NCBI GenBank assembly: GCA_030824495.1
Contig: JAVBXP010000084.1
Location: 1-64,000, forward strand
Direction of reading: 5' to 3'
Source: a bacterium
GTDB lineage: Bacteria; Pseudomonadota; Alphaproteobacteria; Caulobacterales; Caulobacteraceae
DNA length: 64,000 bases
Made by a program: the position numbers and the translations under genes. A model generated the notes under the pieces. The model saw only the letters and a program-made list of their open reading frames with translations. It was not told where the DNA came from and ran no database searches. Below are positions 44,321-51,989 of the stretch, piece after piece. Each line of letters begins with the position of its first letter. Positions within the stretch are counted from its first letter, which is position 1.

Positions 44321-45276
44321 CATCCAAGCCGCGGGCTGATGTCCGGGGGCGCCACCTCCTGATGGCACTGATCACAGGTGATCTTGGGCTCCAGGACGTG
44401 GCCGCATGGTCGGTGATAAGTGATCAATGGAGGGCCCAGCCCCCCGTCCAGCCATTTGTCGCCCCAACGGTTCAGTTCAGCGATGAGCGGATAGAGGTCG
44501 CGTCCCTGGTCGGTAAGCCGGTACTCCCAACGATCTGGTCGCTGCTGATAGAGCTCCTTGCGCAGCACGCCGAGTTCTACGAGTCGCGACAAGCGATCGG
44601 CCAGAATGTTCGGCGCGACGCCAAGCGCGGTCAGGAAATCGCCAAAGCGCCGTCGCCCCATGAACGCCGAGGCGATCACATGGCTGGTCCAACGGTCCCC
44701 GAGCACCTGGAAAGCGCGATCTAGCATGGGGTTGCCGCCATTGAGGTTGCCTCCCGGCACGACCGACCGGCGCTGCACACGTGGCGGCGGGGCAGGATCG
44801 AACCCTGCCCCCGGGCCGGGCTCGGCATACACGTCGCGCGGGCTCACCAGCTCATTGCAATGTCCGCAGCGGAACTCCGGCGTGAACTCGTGACCGCAGC
44901 GGTGCTTCAACCGATGGGCGGGATTTTCCGCATCATAGAACCAGCGCTTTTCCCATCGGATGATCATCAGGGCCAAGCGATAGAGATCGCGCCCCATCGG
45001 CAGGAGGCGGTACTCCTCGCGAACCGGTCGTTCCTGATAGACTACGGTCTCAAGAACACCGGCCTTATGCAGGCGACGAAGACGGTCGATCAGCAGACTT
45101 CGCGCCAAGCCGATTCGGGTCTTGAAGTCCTCAAAGCGCTTGATGCCGAGAAAGGCCAAGTACAGGATCACTAGAGCCCAGCGATCACCCAATATGTTCA
45201 ATGCGCGCGTCGCCGAATTGGCCTCCACCAATTGCGGGGTCGTTTCAGACGGCTCGGATGGACCAGATTCGGCCAT
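44320..45276 (-). CDS. Tandem double-HxlR transcriptional regulator with zinc-ribbon-like tails
   Basis: A 318-residue protein made of two HxlR-type winged-helix domains, at about residues 20-115 (ALNILGDRWALVIL) and 184-275 (AFQVLGDRWTSHVI). Each is followed by a Cys-rich tail of similar plan: Cys127/His129/Cys137/Cys140 and Cys291/His293/Cys301/Cys304. Ordinary HxlR proteins are about 110 residues and bind as dimers; this is a fused duplication. It faces the thiolase gene across a spacer holding a copy of the shared motif, making it the likely regulator of the cluster. That role is inferred, not shown. Confidence 0.85.
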   Translation of the reverse strand: MAESGPSEPSETTPQLVEANSATRALNILGDRWALVILYLAFLGIKRFEDFKTRIGLARSLLIDRLRRLHKAGVLETVVYQERPVREEYRLLPMGRDLYRLALMIIRWEKRWFYDAENPAHRLKHRCGHEFTPEFRCGHCNELVSPRDVYAEPGPGAGFDPAPPPRVQRRSVVPGGNLNGGNPMLDRAFQVLGDRWTSHVIASAFMGRRRFGDFLTALGVAPNILADRLSRLVELGVLRKELYQQRPDRWEYRLTDQGRDLYPLIAELNRWGDKWLDGGLGPPLITYHRPCGHVLEPKITCDQCHQEVAPPDISPRLG

Positions 45277-45375
45277 AACACCTCAACTCTCAAGGCCCGA
45301 CCCATTGAAGGTACGGCCTGAGTTGTCAAGCGGCGGCAGGACGCACATCGCGCGTATGCACGCCAAGCGCCCACT

Positions 45376-45394
45376 TCACTTGCGTAACAAGATG
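45376..45394 (+). promoter_or_regulatory. Regulon motif, copy C, with adjacent -10 box
   Basis: Reads TCACTTGCGTAACAAGATG, 40 bases before the thiolase start and 99 bases before the divergent HxlR start. TATGAT, a good -10 hexamer, follows one base later (45396-45401). The left part of this copy contains CTTGNNNNNCAAG, a short dyad. Confidence 0.7.
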
Positions 45395-45434
45395 CTATGA
45401 TCGATGTTCACGCCGCAACAAACGTGGATCGAAA

Positions 45435-46607
45435 ATGACGGCCTACATCCAAGACGCAGTTCGCACCCCCCGGGGAAAGGCCAAGGCAGACGGCGGGCTT
45501 GCGACGCTGAAGCCCCAACAGCTCATCGCCGCCTTGATCGAGAGCCTGGCGAGCGACGAGCAGCAAGCGTGCGCGCCACAAGCCTTGATCCTCGGCTCGG
45601 TGGGACAAGTGGGCGCGCAGGGCGGAAACATCGCCCTCGTGTCGAAGCTCTATGCGCAACTGCCCGATGAGGCCGGAGCCTGGACGATCAACAACTACTG
45701 CGCATCGGGCCTGACCGCGATCGGCCAGGCGGCGAACATGGTCTCGGCGGGCGGGGCCGCCACCGTGCTCGCGGGCGGCGTCGAGATGATGTCGCGCGTG
45801 CCTTTCATGGCCGACCAAGCCGACTTCTACGCCGACGCCGACCTTCCCCAACCGGCGCGCTATGTCCCGGTCGTCGTCGCCGCTGATCGCCTGGCCGAGC
45901 GTGAGGGCGTCTCGCGCGAAGAGATGGACGTTGTGACCTTGGCGTCCCAGGACAAGGCGGCCGCCGCCGAAGGCACCGGTCTGGTCGCCTCGCGCGTCGC
46001 CGTGAATGGCCTGTCGCGAGATGAGTGCGCACGCCCCACGACCGCCAAGGCGCTGGCCGCCCTCTCGCCCGCCTTCGGCGCTTTGGCGAAATCCTATTCG
46101 GAGGCGCTTGGCGGGGTGGAGATCGACTATCGCCACACCCTAGCCCACGCGCCGCCCGTCGCTGACGGGGCCGGTCTGGCGCTGATCACGGCGTCGCCCA
46201 GCGGCGCGACCCGCGGCCGCATTGTCGCCTATGCGGAGTCAGGCGGCGATCCTGCGGCGTCGCTGACGGCCGGCTTCCGCGCTATGGATCTGGCGTTGAG
46301 CCGCGCCGGTCTGACGCTGGCGGACATGGACCGGATTGAGTTCATGGAAGCCTTCGCCGTCACCATCGCCAAGTTCTTCCGTGACTATGAGGTCGACCAA
46401 GCGCGCGTAAACGTGAGCGGCGGCCACCTGGCCAAGGGCCACCCTATGGGCGCCACAGGCGCCATCCTGCTGTCGTCCCTGCTGGACGCGCTCGACGTGG
46501 CCGATGGGCGATATGGCCTCGTCGTGGTGGCGGGCGCCTCGGGCGTAGGCGCGGCCATGGTGGTCGAACGCCTGGCCTCATCTCAGCGAAGAACGCTCGC
46601 CTCCTAG
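45435..46607 (+). CDS. Thiolase family protein lacking the C-terminal catalytic Cys
   Basis: A 390-residue thiolase-fold protein. The acyl-accepting cysteine is Cys89 (INNYCASGL) and the catalytic His is in KGHPMGATG. At the C-terminus the usual LCIGGG, whose Cys is the general acid/base, is replaced by VVAGASG, with Ala366 at the Cys position. Activity may be altered, or the protein may act as a hydrolase-like or partner subunit. It faces the HxlR regulator, with motif copy C between them. Confidence 0.88.
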   Translation: MTAYIQDAVRTPRGKAKADGGLATLKPQQLIAALIESLASDEQQACAPQALILGSVGQVGAQGGNIALVSKLYAQLPDEAGAWTINNYCASGLTAIGQAANMVSAGGAATVLAGGVEMMSRVPFMADQADFYADADLPQPARYVPVVVAADRLAEREGVSREEMDVVTLASQDKAAAAEGTGLVASRVAVNGLSRDECARPTTAKALAALSPAFGALAKSYSEALGGVEIDYRHTLAHAPPVADGAGLALITASPSGATRGRIVAYAESGGDPAASLTAGFRAMDLALSRAGLTLADMDRIEFMEAFAVTIAKFFRDYEVDQARVNVSGGHLAKGHPMGATGAILLSSLLDALDVADGRYGLVVVAGASGVGAAMVVERLASSQRRTLAS

Positions 46608-46621
46608 CGCAGGAGCCGCAA

Positions 46622-46646
46622 CTCCGGCCTCTCAACGAGGCCGGAG
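46622..46646. terminator. Terminator between convergent thiolases
   Basis: CTCCGGCCTC and GAGGCCGGAG are ten-base perfect arms around TCAAC, 15 bases after the first thiolase stop and 25 before the second thiolase stop on the other strand. Confidence 0.8.
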
Positions 46647-46671
46647 CATTGCGATCACCTTGTTTGCGGCG

Positions 46672-47892
46672 TCAGAGCCCCACCACGAGGCTGACCGTGG
46701 TGGTGGTGGACCCGCCGATATTCAGGGTCTGCGCGGTCTTGGCGCCCTCCACCTGATAGTCGCCAGCCTTGCCGGTCACCTGCTTGAACGCATCGAGCGC
46801 CATGCGGACGCCCGTCGCCCCAACCGGGTGACCCAGGCCGATCAGGCCCCCGGAAGGGTTGATCGGCAGACGGCCGCCCATCTCGATGGACCCATCCTCG
46901 ATCGCCTTCCAGGACTCGCCCGGAGCGGTCAGGCCCAGATGGTCGATCGCCATATATTCGGTCGTCGTGAAGCAGTCGTGGGTCTCGACCAGATCCACCT
47001 GGGAGATGTCGGCGACACCCGCGCGACGATGGGCGTCTTCAATGGCCCGCCGCACCTGCGGAAACACGTATTCCTTGCCCTCGCTCGCCTTGACCTTCGC
47101 GGCGTAGGAGATCGGCGCGGACCGGTGCCCCCACCCCTTGATCTGAGGCAGGCTTTCCAGCGCAATGCCACGCCGATCCGCATACTCGGCTGCGCGTTTC
47201 GGCGACGCGAGGAAGAGAACCGCCGCGCCGTCGGTCACCTGGCCGCAGTCCTGCTTGCGCGTGCGCCCCTCGACGACGGGGTTGGCCTCGTCGTCGGCCG
47301 TGAAGCTCTTGTCGTTGAACACCCACTCTCGGGTTTGGGCGTTCGAGTTCCGCTTGGCGTTGGCGAAGTTGATCTCAGCGATCCGCATGAGGTGTTCGTA
47401 CTTCAGGCCGTAGCGGCGATCATATTCTTCAGCGAGATCAGAGAACGCTGCCGGCCAAACGTAGCGGGCGTCCTGGAACTCATGCCCCGCCCAGGCCGCC
47501 GCGCCCAGATTTTGGGCAGCCTGCAGCCCGCTCACATTGCGCATCTGCTCCATGCCGACGACGCAGGCCAGGTCATAGCGCCCGGCCTCGATCTCCGCGG
47601 TGGCGGCCAATATGGCCACGCTTCCCGAAGCGCAGGCCGCCTCGTGGCGCGCGGTCGGCAGGCCATCGAAATCCGGATGGACCAAGCCGAAGAAGCCGCC
47701 GAGCAGGCCTTGGCCCGCGAACAGGTCGCCGACGAAATTACCAACGTGCCCGGTTTCGACCTCGCTGGCGTCCAGGGCCGTGGCCTGAAGCCCCTGCCCT
47801 ACGACCTCTGAGAACGCGTCCGCGAGGTCCATGCCCTGGCGCGCCCAATTCGTCGAAAAATCGCTCTGCCATCCGCCGAGTAGATAGACCAT
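46672..47892 (-). CDS. SCP-2-type thiolase (acetyl-CoA acetyltransferase family)
   Basis: A 406-residue thiolase of the SCP-2/sterol-carrier type. Visible catalytic parts are Cys87 (HEAACASGS), HDCFTTTEY with its Cys, and GLIGLGHPVGATG. The SCP-2 group thiolytically cleaves branched or sterol-side-chain beta-keto acyl-CoAs, which fits a pathway for a terpenoid. It is convergent with the first thiolase and has its own copy of the regulon motif 36 bases upstream. Confidence 0.88.
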   Translation of the reverse strand: MVYLLGGWQSDFSTNWARQGMDLADAFSEVVGQGLQATALDASEVETGHVGNFVGDLFAGQGLLGGFFGLVHPDFDGLPTARHEAACASGSVAILAATAEIEAGRYDLACVVGMEQMRNVSGLQAAQNLGAAAWAGHEFQDARYVWPAAFSDLAEEYDRRYGLKYEHLMRIAEINFANAKRNSNAQTREWVFNDKSFTADDEANPVVEGRTRKQDCGQVTDGAAVLFLASPKRAAEYADRRGIALESLPQIKGWGHRSAPISYAAKVKASEGKEYVFPQVRRAIEDAHRRAGVADISQVDLVETHDCFTTTEYMAIDHLGLTAPGESWKAIEDGSIEMGGRLPINPSGGLIGLGHPVGATGVRMALDAFKQVTGKAGDYQVEGAKTAQTLNIGGSTTTTVSLVVGL

Positions 47893-47920
47893 GCGTCCCT
47901 CGCTGACCGTTAAGCCTCAC

Positions 47921-47952
47921 GGATATCACATCTCGTTATACAAGTGATATCC
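47921..47952 (-). promoter_or_regulatory. Regulon motif, copy D, within a 32-bp perfect-armed dyad
   Basis: On the minus strand 47947-47929 reads TCACTTGTATAACGAGATG. It is enclosed in GGATATCAC (47921-47929) and GTGATATCC (47944-47952), nine-base perfect inverted arms 14 bases apart. It lies 36 bases before the SCP-2-type thiolase start. Confidence 0.75.
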
Positions 47953-47986
47953 GCTGCGCAAAACCCTCTCATGGCCGAGGCCGCCT

Positions 47987-48012
47987 CCGCGACCGATCTC
48001 GTTCGGTCCGCG
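47987..48012 (-). terminator. Stem-loop after the VOC gene
   Basis: GACCGA and TCGGTC (47991-47996 and 48003-48008) pair round TCTCGT, with further imperfect CGCG pairing outside. It is 13 bases past the VOC stop on the minus strand. Confidence 0.5.
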
Positions 48013-48024
48013 AAACGATAGCGC

Positions 48025-48453
48025 CTAGAAGGTGACCTTCACGGCGTCGACATTGCGCTGATGGGGCCCGTGATAAACGGCCTCGATATTGTTGCCGTCC
48101 GGATCGAGCAGGAAGGCCCCGTAGTAGCCCGGATGGTAGGGCCGCTCGCCTGGCGCGCCATTGTCCTTGCCGCCCGCCTCGATGCCCGCCTTGTAGAAAG
48201 CGTCCACCATGGCTGGGTCTTTGGCCTGGAAAGCGAGGTGGACGCGGCCGGTCAGCTCACCGGCGGCGTTCTCGTTACCGGCGGTGGAGATGAAGAGTTC
48301 GTCCACCCAGAAGTAGTCGTCCGCCTCGCCGCCGATAGGCATGCTCAGCGCTTCAAAAATCTTGCCGTAGAAGAGGCGGCTCGCGCCGAAGTCCTTCACC
48401 ACCAACTGAATGTGGTCGATCAGCCGACCACGATAAAGTTCCTGAGTTTCCAT
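48025..48453 (-). CDS. VOC (glyoxalase/bleomycin resistance) superfamily protein
   Basis: A 142-residue metal-enzyme fold of the VOC superfamily, with HIQLVVKDFGASRLFYGKIFEALSM at the start and GYYGAFLLDPDGNNIEAVYH at the end (metal-ligand His and Glu). Members include glyoxalase I, extradiol dioxygenases and isomerases; specificity is not clear. ATG at 48453 has GGGAGACC upstream; a longer start would add ten residues. It is directly upstream of the SCP-2-type thiolase on the same strand but separated by a stem-loop. Confidence 0.85.
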   Translation of the reverse strand: METQELYRGRLIDHIQLVVKDFGASRLFYGKIFEALSMPIGGEADDYFWVDELFISTAGNENAAGELTGRVHLAFQAKDPAMVDAFYKAGIEAGGKDNGAPGERPYHPGYYGAFLLDPDGNNIEAVYHGPHQRNVDAVKVTF

Positions 48454-48556
48454 CTGACGGTCTCCCTGCCAATCGGCGGACAATAGCAGGGCGAGGTTCG
48501 GCTCCGCCCTGGAGCTTCAGCTAGCACGTTCATGAACGCGTACAGCGCTCGCCAGA

Positions 48557-49450
48557 TCAGTCCACAGAGGCGTCGCCAACGTCCTCTAGCGCGCCTGGCA
48601 GTTGGCCGAGCAGTTCCCTGGCGAGGAACCCGAGCTTTCCGACACTTGACGAAAGGCGCGCGCCAGCGCGTGCATGCAGCCACACGCCCCATACCGCCGC
48701 CACCGCTGGCGGCGCGCCGCGCGCCGCCAAGCCGCCGATGACGCCGGCCAGTACGTCTCCCGATCCCGATGTTCCAAGACCCGGGGCTCCATGGGCGTGC
48801 CGCCACGCCCTTCCATCGGGCGAGACGACGTAGGTTTCGCCGGTCTTGATCACCACGACCGCGTTGAGCCGCGCCGAAAGGATCCGCGCCGCACCGGCGA
48901 GATCCTCAAGCACCTGGGCCTTCGAGCAATCCAGCAGCGTGGCCATTTCGCCGGCGTGGGGCGTCAGGACCAAGCGGCCGGCCGCCGCCTTCACGGCGGC
49001 CGCCTCCGGGCGCAGTACAGACATGGCCGCCGCGTCGATGACCAGTGTGGCGCTGTCGGCCGCCGAGACCAGGCGTTCAACCAAGTCGCCGAGACCTGGC
49101 CCCTCCATCATCCCCGGGCCAAGGATCACCGCATCGCTTCTGCCGGCGGCAGCGAGGAGATAGTCGGATCCGGCGATCTCCCCCGCTGGCGTCATCGGCG
49201 TCGATATGATCCGCGCCTCAGGAACCGCCATGCCCAGGGCGATAGCGCATTGTCCCGTGGCCGCGAGTTGAAGCTTTCCTGCCCCCACACGAAGGGCGGC
49301 CGGGCCGGTCAGCGTCGCCGCGCCCGGGACAGCGGCCCCACCGGCGACGACCAGGACGCGGCCGCGCTCTTCCTTATCGCTTTCCGCGGAGAGCGATGGG
49401 AGCGGCATGGCCCGCAGTAGCTCAGGCCCAATCTCGGAACCGGCGGTCAA
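48557..49450 (-). CDS. nnrD: ADP-dependent NAD(P)H-hydrate dehydratase
   Basis: A 297-residue ribokinase-like enzyme that dehydrates the damaged hydrate of NAD(P)H, using ADP. Motifs include GRVLVVAGGAAVPGAATLTGPAALR (binding site of the dehydratase) and GTSGSGDVLAGVIGGL with the phosphate-binding GSGD. The N-terminal NnrE epimerase, often fused, is absent, so the epimerase must be encoded elsewhere. Start overlaps the phosphatase stop by four bases. Confidence 0.9.
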   Translation of the reverse strand: MTAGSEIGPELLRAMPLPSLSAESDKEERGRVLVVAGGAAVPGAATLTGPAALRVGAGKLQLAATGQCAIALGMAVPEARIISTPMTPAGEIAGSDYLLAAAGRSDAVILGPGMMEGPGLGDLVERLVSAADSATLVIDAAAMSVLRPEAAAVKAAAGRLVLTPHAGEMATLLDCSKAQVLEDLAGAARILSARLNAVVVIKTGETYVVSPDGRAWRHAHGAPGLGTSGSGDVLAGVIGGLAARGAPPAVAAVWGVWLHARAGARLSSSVGKLGFLARELLGQLPGALEDVGDASVD

Positions 49451-50211
49451 CGCGCCGCCACCGCAGCGTCGGGCGCCGACGTGACCGGCGCGCCCGCCTC
49501 CTTCAGCGGCGCGATGAAGTTGTAGACTTCAAGCCGAAGAGCGCCATCGGCCCCTTCCGTCGGATCGAAGCGGTACTCGGTCACCCCGCAATTGGCGACA
49601 TCGCCGGCGGCGTCAATGTCCAGGATCTCAGCTTCCGAGAGGTTCTCCAGCAGGTACCTCAAGCAAAGGACAACCACCTGGTGGCCGACTATGAGGACCC
49701 TACGCTCGGCGTGGTGCAGACTGAGCGTGTCCAAGGCGCTCCTCAATCGCAGGATGACGTCACACCAGCTCTCGCCGCCAGGAGGGCGGTGATAGAACTT
49801 GCCCATTGCGGCGCGAAACGCCGCTTGCTCGGGATAGTGCTCCTTGATCCCGAAACTCGTCAGCCGATCCAGGATACCGAACTCGCGCTCGCGAAGCCGT
49901 TCGTCCACGCAGTGCGGAACCTCATCCCCGGCGAGCCCGTGGGCGTCTCTGACCAAGCTGGCGGTTTGCACCGCGCGCAGGTAGGGCGAGGTCAAGACCA
50001 CCTCCGGCCGTTCAGTGGCCGGACGCCCTGCGAACCAATGCCCAAGCGCCCGGGCCTGCACCTTCCCTAGTTCGCTTAGCGGGACATCGACGTCGCGTTC
50101 AGCAATATCGATGCGGCCAAGGCCGGAGGCATGGGCCAAATCGCGGGCGACATTGCCGGCGCTTTCGCCGTGACGGACGATCCAAAGGCGAGAAGGCCAA
50201 CGAGATTTCAT
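49447..50211 (-). CDS. Histidine phosphatase family protein
   Basis: A 254-residue phosphatase of the phosphoglycerate-mutase-like superfamily. The catalytic RHGESAGN (His) is near residue 13, a second His in VLIVGHQVVVLCLRYLLENLS, and Arg residues in LTSPYLRAVQTA. The substrate is unknown. I start at the ATG at 50211; GTG or TTG starts upstream cannot be excluded. Overlaps nnrD by four bases, so the two are co-translated. Confidence 0.82.
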   Translation of the reverse strand: MKSRWPSRLWIVRHGESAGNVARDLAHASGLGRIDIAERDVDVPLSELGKVQARALGHWFAGRPATERPEVVLTSPYLRAVQTASLVRDAHGLAGDEVPHCVDERLREREFGILDRLTSFGIKEHYPEQAAFRAAMGKFYHRPPGGESWCDVILRLRSALDTLSLHHAERRVLIVGHQVVVLCLRYLLENLSEAEILDIDAAGDVANCGVTEYRFDPTEGADGALRLEVYNFIAPLKEAGAPVTSAPDAAVAAR

Positions 50212-50277
50212 GGAGGGGCAAACGCCCGTCCGTGCGGTTTGCTCCCGGTGTTTTGAGACTCCTCCCAACCGGAAACA

Positions 50278-51417
50278 CTAGGCGAGCAGCGGCAACCGCA
50301 CCTGGAACCTGCTGCCTATGTTCAAGCCGCTGTCCTTCAGGGCGATCGACCCGCCATGCAGTTCCACCAGTTGTTTGACGAGCGCCAAGCCGATGCCGAG
50401 CCCCTCGTGCGCCCTCTTGCTCGGACTTCTCACCTGGGCGAACAGCTCGAAGATTTTGGATCGCATGTCGTCGGGGATGCCGATGCCATTGTCGGTCACA
50501 TCGACTTCGACGAAGCCATCCACGACGCGGGCTCCCAGCGTGATCTCCCCGCCCTCTGGGGTGTACTTGGCGGCGTTGTTGAGGAGATTGCTGACCACCT
50601 GGGCCAGCCGGGTCGGATCGGCGTCGAGCCAGGCAGGCTCGCTGGTGATCTCAGTCTTCAAAGAGTGCTGATTGGCGTCGATCTGCGGCTGGCTCGCCTC
50701 AACCGCGAAACCGAGCACGCTCTGGAGCGCGACCTTCTCTTTGCGCAGCGCGAGCTTTCCCTGATCAATGCGGGAGATATCGAGCAGGTCCTCGACCAGT
50801 CGCGCCAGATGCTGGACCTGGCGATCCATCTGCGCGCGGATTTCCAGAGCCTGCTTTGGGTCTTCCCGGCGTTTTAGAAGGTGAAGTCCAGCCCCTAACG
50901 CCATGACAGGGTTGCGCAATTCGTGGCCGAGCACCGCGAGAAAATCGTTCTTGTGGCGATCGGCGGTTCGCAGCGCGTTTGCATAGGCTGCGAGTTCGTC
51001 GCGCTGGGCCAGGATCTGCCGATGCTGCTGGTGCAGATCGAAGAAGACGTCGGCCTTGCTGCGAAGAATGTCAGCTTCGATCGGCTTTTGGATGAAATCC
51101 ACGGCGCCGGCTTCGTAACCGCGGAACCGGCGCTGCGCATCGGCGCTTCCGGCCGTGACGAAGATGATGGGGATATGACGGGCCCGCGCCGCGCCTCGCA
51201 TGAACTCGGCGAGCTGAAATCCATCCATGCCCGGCATCTGCACATCCAGCAGCGCCAGGGCCACGTCATGGACCAGCAGCAGCTCAAGGGCCTCATCGCC
51301 GGAGCGAGCCTTCAGGCACACCAACCCATCGCGCTGCAGCAGCGCCTCAAGGGCCAGCAGATTTTCCTCAAGGTCGTCGACCAGCAGGAAATTGATCGGC
51401 TCCTTCTCACTCGTCAT
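50278..51417 (-). CDS. Response regulator-histidine kinase hybrid
   Basis: A 379-residue signalling protein, receiver first: Asp58 (LALLDVQMPGMDG) is the phospho-acceptor, then a coiled coil (about 120-160), an H-box with His165 (AVLGHELRNPV) and a C-terminal ATPase (NLLNNAAKYTPEGG, DNGIGIPDD, GLGIGLALVKQLV). The order receiver-kinase suggests that it is controlled by phosphate from the large hybrid kinase upstream. No membrane segment. Overlaps cheB-like by four bases. Confidence 0.9.
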   Translation of the reverse strand: MTSEKEPINFLLVDDLEENLLALEALLQRDGLVCLKARSGDEALELLLVHDVALALLDVQMPGMDGFQLAEFMRGAARARHIPIIFVTAGSADAQRRFRGYEAGAVDFIQKPIEADILRSKADVFFDLHQQHRQILAQRDELAAYANALRTADRHKNDFLAVLGHELRNPVMALGAGLHLLKRREDPKQALEIRAQMDRQVQHLARLVEDLLDISRIDQGKLALRKEKVALQSVLGFAVEASQPQIDANQHSLKTEITSEPAWLDADPTRLAQVVSNLLNNAAKYTPEGGEITLGARVVDGFVEVDVTDNGIGIPDDMRSKIFELFAQVRSPSKRAHEGLGIGLALVKQLVELHGGSIALKDSGLNIGSRFQVRLPLLA

Positions 51418-51989
51418 GACGTTCCCAAACTCGACACATAGGATGCTATCGCGGCCACCTTCATGGCCTTTGCGGAGGGGGACGCGCGCAGCGATGCGGC
51501 CGGCATGGCCGACGCATACGCTTCGGCCGGATCCTCGACGATGGCGACGCCCCCCGCCTCCACCACCGCCTGCAATCCTCGCGCCCCGTCGTCATTCGCC
51601 CCGGTGAGGATGACGCCGACCAACTCGCTGCCAAAAGCATCAGCCGAGCTCTCAAGCAACACGTCGATCGAGGGACGAGAATGGTTCACAAGCTCGTCCG
51701 AAGAAAGCGAGAGCGTGCCGTCCGTCTCGACCAGCAGGTGATAGTCGGACGGCGCAAAGTAGACCACGCCGGGGAGGACTGGTTCCTTGTCCTCGGCCTC
51801 TCTCACCTGGATCTGACAGCGCGCCTGGAAGAGCGAGACCAAGGCGTTGTCGCGATCAGGCGGGACATGAACGACGATCAAGACCGGCAGCGGATAGGTG
51901 GCGGGCAATGGCGGAAGAATCTGCAAGAGCGCCTGGACGCCGCCTGCAGACGCGCCAATGACCACCGCCCTGATGGCCTGATCCGTCAT
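51414..51989 (-). CDS. CheB-type methylesterase domain protein
   Basis: A 191-residue stand-alone CheB effector domain without the usual receiver domain. The catalytic triad residues are Ser14 (IGASAGGVQ), His41 (VVHVPPDRD) and Asp133/134 (TGANDDGARG). It overlaps the CheR-like gene by four bases at its start and the receiver-kinase gene at its end, so all four proteins are produced together. It may act on a membrane receptor or on the kinase, not necessarily on chemoreceptors. Confidence 0.9.
   Translation of the reverse strand: MTDQAIRAVVIGASAGGVQALLQILPPLPATYPLPVLIVVHVPPDRDNALVSLFQARCQIQVREAEDKEPVLPGVVYFAPSDYHLLVETDGTLSLSSDELVNHSRPSIDVLLESSADAFGSELVGVILTGANDDGARGLQAVVEAGGVAIVEDPAEAYASAMPAASLRASPSAKAMKVAAIASYVSSLGTS

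Noticed and set aside
45306-45329. TTGACA upstream of the HxlR gene on the minus strand as a promoter
   Set aside because: The -35 is good but no acceptable -10 lies at the right distance, so it was not listed as a feature.
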